A stretch of DNA of 64,000 nt from Arion vulgaris (Eukaryota > Mollusca > Gastropoda > Stylommatophora > Arionidae): assembly GCA_020796225.1 (NCBI GenBank), contig CM036756.1, positions 50,820,363 through 50,884,362 on the forward strand, in the 5' to 3' direction. Under the pieces are notes generated by a model. That model was not told the DNA's origin. It saw only the letters and a list, made by a program, of their open reading frames with translations, and made no database searches. Shown here piece by piece: positions 56,035 to 64,000 of the stretch (position 1 is its first letter; each line of letters begins with the position of its first letter). The position numbers and the translations under genes are program-made.

Positions 56035-57010
56035 ACGAAGAACATAATTACTGAAGAAGATAGTAACAAGAAAGGTAATGTGTCACTTAAGAGACTGACC
56101 ACATCCTCTATGACACTTTGGTTAGGTACCAGCAAATGAAAGGGACATGGGACAATGCTGGCATATTTGCTTAAGATGTTTATGAAGGCTACCAATCCAA
56201 GCAAGAGACTGTGGTCATCGACTTGGATGATGTTTATTGCAGCAAAGTGACTTTTTAATTATGATACTCTGTTAAAATGTGGGGTTAATCTTTGGCTGAT
56301 GAACTGGATAGCTGTTTCTTTGATAGAGAGGACTGTTGCACTATGTTTAGGAATATGGACTCAAGACCAGGCACGTATATGCCCTGATTACCTCAGGGTT
56401 CTCCTCCATCACCTGTGTTGTTTAATATTTTCAGAGCAAATGTAGCCAAATTTCAGCCAACCGGATTGGGTCAAACATTGACTTTTGCAGATGACACCTT
56501 AATATATAGGACTGGATAAGATAGATGAGAGATGGTTGAAGACTTTCAGAAAACATTACATACTATCTCATGTTGGTGCAGACAGTATCGTTCTCAGGTC
56601 AATCATTGAAAAAAATTGTATGTTGTGTACTCTTTGAATAATTCCATAGTCAGAGCTGACCTACCCAGTCACCTAGCATGGACAGGCAATTGAGCGTCGT
56701 GACAGGTTGCGCTATCTTGGAATAACCTTTGATCATAGTCTATCTTTCAAACATCATGTTGAACAAACGATACAATGCAGCAAGCTTGGTATTGCGGCTT
56801 TCGAGGTTATGGTAGCTGTACACCTTGAGCAGAGACTACTTGTTTTTCTGTTCCATCAACAGGTTATGTCCGTGGTAGATTACAGACTCTGCATCCTCAC
56901 AATACCAAGATCATAATGTGAACGACTCATATGTATTCAGAACGAAGGCATGCATATAGTCCTTGGCTGCACTAGAGATACTCCCATTGTGAGGAGGAGA
57001 TATGTAATTG
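56035..57010 (+). mobile_element. LINE-C RT fragment
   Basis: Parallel to 51.6-52.9 kb. RT motif B is mutated near 56385-56420. The uninterrupted motif C DNA (GCAGATGACACCTTAATATA) is at 56487-56506. The thumb frame 56707-56916 reads MRYLGITFDHSLSFKHHVEQ and LCILTIPRS. No RNase H follows. Confidence 0.7.
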
Positions 57011-57034
57011 GCATTCTGTTACTACAATCCTGAT

Positions 57035-58440
57035 ATGCTATCAGTTTTAGTTTTTGTTTGGAATATCTTCTTAGGACTCCAGACATGTACATAGGTGCTC
57101 CAACCTCCTTCACAATATCTCCAACAGTGAATGACCATACCAGTTCGATTTTGATTGATGAGCCTACTCAAATACCTGTTATGCTGTTCTTTTCTGGCCA
57201 TTCCAATCTTCAATCCCAGCTCTTGCATTCTAGCAGTTGATGTGGATTGGTTTGAATGCAAACGCTTTTTGCTGCCACACTCTATGAGGGCATTAAGAAT
57301 GTCAGCTCTACCCATTTGATGGTCCCCTGATATGGTGGCAGAGTCAGCCAACCTGTCTGCTCTCTCATCTCCAACGACACCCCTGTGCCCCAGAATGAAG
57401 ATAAATGTAATTCTGCAAATTGTTGACGCTTGTAGTGATCCAGTCCATTGTCTGCGCACCGAACCAGCCTCCACCTTTTGGATCATACTCAATGAGCCAC
57501 TCAGAGTGCATGCATGAGTGTAGTTTTGTGACTCTAGTCAGAGTAGTGCCTTAGTCACCACCAGTACTTCCATTGTCAAGCTACTTATTGTCATACTAAA
57601 TGCACCACTGGCTTTCTTGATCATTCTGCTGTATGAGTTTGCAGAGAAGGTCCATGCATACTTTTCGTGGCGAACTACCAATGTGTAAATCATGTCACCT
57701 TCATTGCAGTTTTCATCGATGATGGCATTAACGTCTGCATTCAATGCCACGGGATTCCTCTCTGTGCAACCTTTGTAGAATTTAATGATGGTTGAAAAGG
57801 TGCTCCCATATGTTGAAGGCACCGGTATCCATTCTCCCCCATGGTCGATATTTGTGAGCTTGCATACCGGCTGAACAGTGTCTGAAGCACTGTCAACCAA
57901 CGACTTGCCCTGCTTTAATCAATTTCCACTACTGATGCTGAGCAGCTAGTGCAATGAATGATCCTTTTTAGCACTTATTTTGAGAGACGCATGTGCTCTA
58001 GCTATCTTCAGTCTACACTTCATGGTCAGTAAATCCAGGAGAAGCCTCAGCGCCATGAAGGGTGTATCCCTTGTGCAACTGAGGATGATATGCATAGCTA
58101 CATTTTGTATTCTCTCCAGTATTTAAATTTGCGTTTTACTAACAGTGTGGATGGCAGCCATTGCTCGATATTAGCAGCATTCTCTCATTTGCCGCTAAAC
58201 CGTACGCCCTTGACAATGACATGCTCAACATGTTCCATGAAACTCAGGCTGTGGTCAAATTTCACACCCAAAAGTTGCATCGATTTAGCTAAGGATAAAC
58301 CAACGCTGCACGGTTTCACAACAGACGTTAACAGTGTGATTATTAAGGGAGAACCATTGTACTGCTGTTTTTGAAGGGTTAACTAGTACTCCAGCGACAT
58401 CACAACCAGTCTGTGATGTGGTCAAGTTCAAGGACATGCT
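57035..58440 (-). mobile_element. LINE-B RT thumb and RNase H fragment
   Basis: 57900-57538 reads NIDHGGEWIPVPSTYGSTFS, a TDGS position changed to TLVV, and SSLTMEVLVVTKALL. 57492-57022 reads SMIQKVEAGSVRRQWTGSLQ, HRGVVGDERADRLADSATIS and a C-terminal tail. The first RNase H Asp is lost. The thumb is in pieces at 57900-58440. Confidence 0.75.
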
Positions 58441-58639
58441 ATCTTCCAAGACAAAGAATATATGTGGAAACTATGGATAAGAGAAATCCACTGCACAAGA
58501 ATACTAATGATGTTAAGGGCACAAGAATCAAGAGTGGCATACCGTTAATGAACTAGGCTGAGAGAACAATTAGTCTGGTGACCACAATTGCAACCCTACC
58601 ACTCTACCAAAAGGAAAAGAATGAATCCTGATAGATGGT

Positions 58640-59235
58640 AGCCTGACCAACTACTATACTGCAACGTAATCATTACTCTTGGAAGGAAATGTAAAGATTG
58701 GTGAAAATGAAGGCTGAACTCACAATTAAGCAGCTAATAGAAGATAATGCAAGTGGTCATGTTGTTTATACTGATGGGTCTGTGCATAGTGATGAGAAGT
58801 CAGGCTGGGGTTTCTTGGCAAGCATGCATGGTAGGGTTATTGTACAGCAAAATGGAGCATACAGGACTACTTCCAGTATGAGGAAGGAGGTTGAGGTCAT
58901 TACTACTGCCCTTCATTGGCTCTTTGGCACTCTGTTTACTGGAACCGTTGTTGCAACTGACTCTCAGTTGATGCTTCGGAAGATTCAAAATGGCAGGTTG
59001 CAGTATGAGTGGATGTCATCTATTGAAGTTTTTAACCTCCAGAGGCTTATGTGGGTCTACTGGCCTGGGCATGCAGGTGTTTGCGGCAATAAGAGAGAGC
59101 AGATAGACTTGCGTCAACAGCATCGATTGTTGGGGAGTTGAAGGTGGATAAGGGAGATGTTCTTCAGTCTCTTCACAACTCCCTGTTGCATGAAGACACT
59201 AAAATGTCAGTTCAGTAACCAATAGTCAATTTTTT
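58640..59235 (+). mobile_element. LINE-C RNase H, best preserved copy
   Basis: 147 open codons (58698-59141): HVVYTDGSVHSDEKSGWGFL (first Asp), SSMRKEVEVITTALHWL (Glu), VVATDSQLMLRKIQNGRLQY (second Asp) and WVYWPGHAGVCGNKREQ (His loop; the last Asp region is mutated and shifted). The upstream RT is absent. The 3' tail has ACCAATAGTCAA near 59217. Confidence 0.75.
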
Positions 59236-60005
59236 ATCTGCTTAGATGTTAGTAACTTGCACATGTCATTAACTTAGAAGAGCATTCCTATTCTCTTCCT
59301 AATCTCTTTTTTACATCTGCCATCATCTGTGTCATGTGTCCTAGATATAAGATATACTTGCTTCATTAGTTCTTCATGTATTTTTATACCTGTAATGCAC
59401 AAATTGAAAGCTGCATACGTTACACAAATTCTTGCCATATGTGGGTGAGTGGGTAGATGTGCATCTAATGACAGGAGTAAAGTTAAGAAGAAAGGAATAA
59501 GTAGGGGCTTGTAGGTTTTTATTCTAACTGCTAATGCAAAACTAGATGCATTTATATTTCTGATGTTCGCTTGATCTGATATTTTCTTAAGTCAATGTGG
59601 GTAGCAGAGAGCTCAGGAACAACCCTACTTATTTGTGTACAGTTATCGCTACATTTCTCTACACTAATTGCAAAACTTAAGAAAAAAAAAAAAATTTGCA
59701 AAAACATACATTAGTCATTCTTAACTTAGAAATCAGTTATCCTATATTTTAAGAGCAATTAGCTTGAATGGGTTTGCTTTGTAGTTTGAGACAGATTGCA
59801 TTTAACATAAACAGATTTTGGATAATACCTCAAAAGTTCCTGTGCATTGATCTAGACTGTTAACCACATATCTATCTTCCATGCCTCTAATTTTTCTTAA
59901 TCTGATTTCCTCTGTCTGTGTTTTTTTCGGCCACTAATTTATCGTTTTCCTTTCGTCTCTTGTCTGTGTTATTCTATTCATGCACTGTTATACCTAAGAT
60001 CTTAC
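59236..60005 (-). other. GALNT intron sequence, no element recognised
   Basis: AT-rich, with only short frames. It begins at the splice donor of the 60.0-kb exon on the gene's strand. Confidence 0.5.
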
Positions 60006-60123
60006 TCTGAAGGACAGCTCAAGATTTTCACCTCCCCACACATCCATGCCTGGATCATAAGCTCCTATTTCAAAAAAGTACTTGCGATCTGCTGCGAATA
60101 ATCCACCAGCCATTGTTGGTGAC
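60006..60123 (-). CDS. GALNT: GALNT exon (Gal/GalNAc-transferase motif)
   Basis: A 118-nt exon whose first base ends the previous codon and whose last codon is complete: [47 protein letters not shown] is the Gal/GalNAc-T motif of polypeptide GalNAc-transferases, and its Trp and Glu line the active site. Acceptor TTATAG (60125-60124), donor AGA|GTAAGA (60005-60004). The ATG inside is not a start; upstream exons encoding the signal anchor and the DxH region must lie beyond the right edge. I cannot assign the GALNT subtype. Confidence 0.95.
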
Positions 60124-60264
60124 CTATAACAAAACAATGGACAACAATGAAGATTCATGACAGTACTTTGCACTGTTCCAGTTACTAACTGCAATGTATT
60201 CCCACAAAGTGCTCTAATTAGGTAAAAGAATCTTCTAAAGCAAACAAAATATTTGGTGATTTAG

Positions 60265-60350
60265 ATAAAGGATGCCTCTGGGGTTCCTGTGATGAAATGG
60301 TAAGCAATTTGCCTTCTGTTATGAAGGTCATTCGGTTCACAAGTGCATTA
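60265..60350 (+). repeat. Possible tRNA-derived SINE remnant
   Basis: A TGGTAAGCAATTTG stretch resembles an A box and, about 40 bases on, CGGTTCACAAG resembles a B box, with CTTCTGTTATGAAG able to form the anticodon stem. No tail or duplication seen. Confidence 0.35.
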
Positions 60351-61429
60351 TTGTAGTAGTCTTAGACCTAAATTTAAGCACATCTTTTGGATAAAAATAA
60401 AATTTAAGTACATATCACGAGATACTGGTAACTTGATTACATGTGATAAGTTCTGAGATGAATCAGCGTTACGTATATAGGCTTCAAGTGTTCTGCTTGT
60501 GTTCGCTACTTATTTGTTGATTGGAAATCTGCTGGTTTTTTTTTTTACATGAACTATATCACAATTTGGTGATTAAAGTGAACTTCTACGAGCTATTTCA
60601 ATCATAGTCAACTTGCAAAAAATCTCTTATCCCACCAGCAATACAGTGCAGTAGAATAAGCATTGTCCTTGCAAGCTTACATTGGATTGCAACTTTTTTT
60701 CTTCCAATTCCTTCATATAATGACACTTTGTGCCAGTATATGTCAATGCTGTTAGAACTAGTGATGCTTAAAGTTGGGTGGATTCCAGATTCCAAGAGTA
60801 TATGGAAAGAACACCGAATTTAGTAAGTCTCAACCACTGACATATATAAATTGATTTGCTAGCATTTCAACTTTATTCCAGACCCTCTAGTGTTTTTGAT
60901 TTGGATAAAATATTTCTACAGTTTTCAAAATGACATCATCCTAAGGTAAGTCATCATCAATGACACCATTATTTTTTTAAGTTTTCAATTTACTATCTTA
61001 GATGTGCTAAAGTGGGAATTGAAACAGCATACATGGTTGATAAATCGGTTTTTCCTTTTATTTTCAACCATTTTAATTTCATTTCCTATTTAGTTTGGTA
61101 CTTTTGTAAAGAAAGGGTTTTATCTGGTAAAGATGTGTATTGTTTTATATGTTTTTCCCATTTTAAAATAATGAGAACATATCAGAATAGCATGCTTTTT
61201 TGGATCAAGCTTATACACCATTGCAACAAATCAGTTAAAAATGTAGATGACTTCAGAGTATGCATTGGGATGTGCACACATGTACTTGGAATATCACAAC
61301 AGGTTTTTTTTTCCTAAAACAACAAATTACAGCTTCCTGTCTATTTTTAATATAGCAGAATTGCTACAATTGGTTTTTTTAATTACTTTATAACATTACT
61401 CAAGATGTTGTGTACCTGGCTAGTACGAT
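60351..61429 (-). other. GALNT intron sequence, no element recognised
   Basis: AT-rich and poor in long frames. I looked for the preceding GALNT exon (GGFNW-type sequence) and did not see it. Confidence 0.45.
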
Positions 61430-61985
61430 ATCACAGGGATTCAGAAAAGGATTTCGTTGGGAAAATAAAAAAAGCAAGTCAAACATTTGCCCTGCTCAAC
61501 AAAATCTGGATGACCATAGGATTAAATCTTAAAACAAACTTAAAATATATAGAAACAGTGTGATGGGATTGTTATTATATAATAGTGAGTACTGGAAAAT
61601 GACTCACAACATTATAAGCAAGTTTGAGACATTTAAAAAAATGTTTTATAAGAATCCTTCGAGTTTTCTGGTGAAATAGGACAGCAAATTAAGAGCTTTT
61701 AAAATGAACAAGCTGTGTATCAATGGTGACAATCATACAAAGACAAAGAAGTATTAGCCATGTATGTGATATGTCAATGGAGTACAGGCTAAGACAGCTC
61801 TCTGATGGACAGCAGATGGGAAAAAAGGTCTGGATACCCAAAGGAAATGTAGAGAACTGAGAAAAGAGAGTTGAAAGATTGTGGCCTGACATGGGAAACA
61901 ATTGGTAGAAAGGCAGAACGCAGAAATGAAAATCTCTTGTGGGAGCCTTATGTCAAATGGAACACAAAGAGGATATAGTATATAT
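61430..61985 (+). mobile_element. LINE RT thumb and C-terminal fragment
   Basis: Across frameshifts the plus strand reads MTIGLNLKTKLKY-like, NSVMGLLLYNSEYWKMTHNI, then a DCGLTWETIGRKAERRNE segment and a WNTKR end, typical of the LINE-H type C-terminus. Badly decayed. Confidence 0.6.
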
Positions 61986-62034
61986 AGTAATAACATTAGC
62001 ACAGTAACTAAAATATATGGTACTACGTAGAACA

Positions 62035-62465
62035 TCTAAAATAACTGACAAAATCATTGGAAATAGAGTCACTTTTATCCACGCATGTTTTCTCAGTTAC
62101 TCAATGAGTATGCCAAGGAAGATTGAAACAGAATGGGCTCATAGACAATGGTTGAAGTTGCTGAAGAGTTCTAGGCTGATAAAAGTCAGTTTTATTTTTG
62201 TGCCAAGGCATGCAGGTGTATAGTGGAAGGAACATGTCAATAGGCTTGTAGGAATGGCTGCTGTAAAAAGCAGGTGAGCAATGGACCAGGCTGATATTCT
62301 GAATTCCTAAGGGAGAAAGGACATGTAAATGATTCAAGTAATGGTGGTGAATGTACAAACCTAACCAGATTGCAAGAATGCCAGTGTGTTGCTGGGGCAC
62401 GCAAGGGGAGGAAAGAATAGTAACACTGCTACCTACAAGGAATGTTGTAAGAGGCTACTAAGGTA
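62035..62465 (+). mobile_element. LINE-B RNase H fragment
   Basis: 62017-62223 reads FIHACFLSYSMSMPRKIETE and FIFVPRHAGV, closely matching 10.14-10.31 kb; the Asp of FLSDSMSM is Tyr here. Stops follow. MDQADILNS is near 62281. Confidence 0.65.
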
Positions 62466-62687
62466 GGGGCCTAGCGATGCCACCTCATGATTTGTTATCA
62501 TATAATTTTTCTTTGATTTTATCTTCTGTTGGAGCACAGCACACTATAACATATATTGTTGTAAATTTTGAATTAAATCTGGTATATAAAAGACGTTCAT
62601 TTATTGATTCATATTTTAATAGCTTATTGCTACATTCTTTTTTGGATTTTAAGTGTGATGACTCTTCATGTCAATCAGTTCATTAGG

Positions 62688-63152
62688 TAGGGTTGTTGCA
62701 GAGCGAAGTGGGGCATACAGGACAACTACTTCTAGTATGAGGATGGAGGTTGAGGCAGTTACTGCTGCCCTCCATTGAATCTCTGGGACTTTATTTACTG
62801 GGGCAGTTGTTGTATCTGACTCTCAGTCGATGCTTCACAAGATCCAGAAGGGCAGGTTTCGGATGAGTGGATGTCGTCTATAGAAGTTTCTAACCTCCAG
62901 CGGCTTACGTGGATATACTGTCCTGGGCATGCGGGTGTTTACGGTAATGAGAGAGCGGACAGGCTTGCATCAACAGCATCGACTGTTGGGGAGTTGAAGA
63001 TGGATAAGGGGATATTCTTCGGTCTCTTCGCGACTGTCTGTTGGATGAGGACACCAAAATCTATGTTGAATCGATCAAGTGATTTAGGCAGTTTGAAGTT
63101 ACCCGTTGTTCAAGTCAAACTGGATGTCTGAGAGGCAGAGTGAGAGGTGTGT
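62688..63152 (+). mobile_element. LINE-C RNase H 3' fragment
   Basis: Begins inside RNase H (a GRVVAERSGAYRTTTSSMRM reading, then VVVSDSQSML) and continues at 62871-63131 with YCPGHAGVYGNERADRLAST, which keeps the His and last Asp. The copy is cut by the piggyBac insertion at TTAA (63153-63156); the uninterrupted version is at 24190-24193. Confidence 0.75.
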
Positions 63153-63383
63153 TTAACCCTTTGACCGCCATATACGGAAATATACGGGTTTATCAGAGGT
63201 GCCGTATACGGAAATATACGGGTTTTTTATATTGTTTCGAAAGAATTCGCTAAATAAAACGAGAAGTCCAAATTTTATATAGCTTGAACTGTGACCTATA
63301 AGTAGGACGAACAGCGGGAAATTTTCCTTATTTCACGCCGAAAACTGATCGGAGCTAGTATTTCTTTGTGAATTTTATAAATT

Positions 63384-63761
63384 GTGCTTCGTAGTTCGAA
63401 ATTTTTTTGGGAAATGGCTTCTAATTTCAATACCGATAGTGAAAGTGAGGACTTTGAGTTTGAGGGACATTTCATGCAGCTAGGTGAGATAGGGGATTAC
63501 ATTAGATCTTGTGATTCTGAGAGTGATGTTGAATTGTCCAGTGACGACGAAGCTGAACCTGTCAACCACGATGTTCAATTAGATTTAGAGGATTTTTCTT
63601 CCGACATCGAGGAGACAGGCCCTGTGCCCGTTGTTGACAGGGATGGTTGGAGTGATACCACTTCCCCAGTAGTTGTGGAGCCATTTATGGAAGAGAGTGG
63701 GCCTTCTCATACACTAGAGGAGGGTGCAGAACCATTCGATTATTTCAGCTTAATTTTTTAG
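63384..63761 (+). pseudogene. piggyBac transposase N-terminal region
   Basis: 125 codons; the likely start is the internal Met of MASNFNTDSESEDF. An acidic region (SDSESDVELSSDDEAE-type) is followed by ESGPSHTLEEGAEPFDYFSL, the conserved entry to the DDE_Tnp_1_7 domain. After a stop at 63759 the next frame continues EQFFEFMADQTNLYVR. Then the family's several hundred catalytic residues are absent. Confidence 0.75.
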
Positions 63762-63771
63762 GAGCAGTTTT

Positions 63772-63972
63772 TTGAATTTATGGCAGATCAAACGAATTTG
63801 TACGTCAGAAAAGAGCTGGGAAAATCCAAAACCTGTTATTGGTGTAGGGCATGCCGCAAGGAGGAAAAGGAGAAGAAGAGGCCCCGAGTCAGTTTTTGGA
63901 TGCAACCTCTGCCAAATACATCTGTGCAAAGGGGAGTGCTTTTCCAAATACCATGCATCACTCCACAGTTGA
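63772..63972 (+). pseudogene. piggyBac transposase C-terminal Cys-rich domain
   Basis: ARRKRRRRGPESVFGCNLCQ and IHLCKGECFSKYH reproduce the C-terminal zinc-binding CxxC/CxxxC/H pattern of piggyBac transposases, which recognises the element ends. It lies directly after the N-terminal part, in a different frame. A stop after LHS fits the natural C-terminus. Confidence 0.75.
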
Positions 63973-64000
63973 CTGGAGTGAGTAAATTTTCAATTTTTAT

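Larger units (their letters stand above)
63153..64000 (+). mobile_element. piggyBac derivative with internally deleted transposase
   Basis: Starts TTAACCCTTTGACCGCC at a TTAA whose empty counterpart is present at 24190. Just inside, TATACGGAAATATACGGG occurs twice (63171-63188, 63207-63224). A transposase N-terminus and C-terminus are fused with the DDE catalytic core missing. The right terminus lies beyond the window. Confidence 0.8.

Noticed and set aside
55779..56204. 141-codon minus-strand frame as a gene
   Set aside because: Half lies in LINE-C antisense sequence and half in a LINE-E linker; there is no continuous domain.
59994..60194. Reading the 66-codon frame as a short GALNT protein starting at its first Met
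   Set aside because: Residues outside 60006-60123 are intronic. Splice sites bound the conserved part exactly.

Overview
This is animal nuclear DNA, probably from an invertebrate. It is AT-rich, carries spliced host exons separated by very long introns, and is packed with decayed transposable elements (LINEs, Penelope-like elements, hAT, piggyBac-type TTAA elements and one LTR element). I cannot name the species. HOST GENE: I recognise one. Four exons of a polypeptide N-acetylgalactosaminyltransferase (GALNT) lie on the minus strand at 60006-60123, 54141-54228, 38244-38341 and 13694-13828. Their splice phases agree throughout, and they encode the end of the catalytic domain and the linker to the lectin domain. 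The introns are about 5.8, 15.8 and 24.4 kb and hold nearly everything else. Exons for the N-terminus and the lectin domain were not found and probably lie outside the window. LAYOUT: 1-945 Penelope-like pieces in opposite orientations; 1.9-3.6 kb LINE scraps; 4.7-13.4 kb three hAT-type units around a reused 8-bp site TTCTAGAC; 13.7 kb GALNT exon; 14.6-20.9 kb LINE and Penelope-like cluster; 21.45-36.53 kb a single 15-kb hAT insertion (8-bp duplication CTCTATAT) that contains a LINE, further LINE and retroposon insertions and an LTR retrotransposon; 37.4-38.1 kb LINE; 38.24 kb exon; 38.5-45.8 kb a three-level nest of LINEs resolved by target-site duplications; 46.4-49.5 kb a nearly complete LINE; 49.98-51.5 kb two abutting TTAA elements; 51.6-53.8 kb LINEs with a TTAA MITE; 54.14 kb exon; 54.5-59.2 kb LINE fragments; 60.0 kb exon; 61.4-63.15 kb LINE fragments; 63.15 kb to the end an internally deleted piggyBac derivative. 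MAIN POINTS: (1) a hAT element (Buster-like target sites) carries a LINE as passenger, and the same hAT/LINE junction occurs in two separately inserted copies, with a deleted third copy; (2) a young LTR element has no pol region but keeps gag remnants and an intact 506-codon ORF of unknown function; (3) (TA)n tracts sit at both ends of a 15.8-kb GALNT intron; (4) several insertions are proved inside the window by duplicated targets and uninterrupted paralogous sites. Family names LINE-A to LINE-I are local labels. All identifications come from reading the sequence, with no database search.
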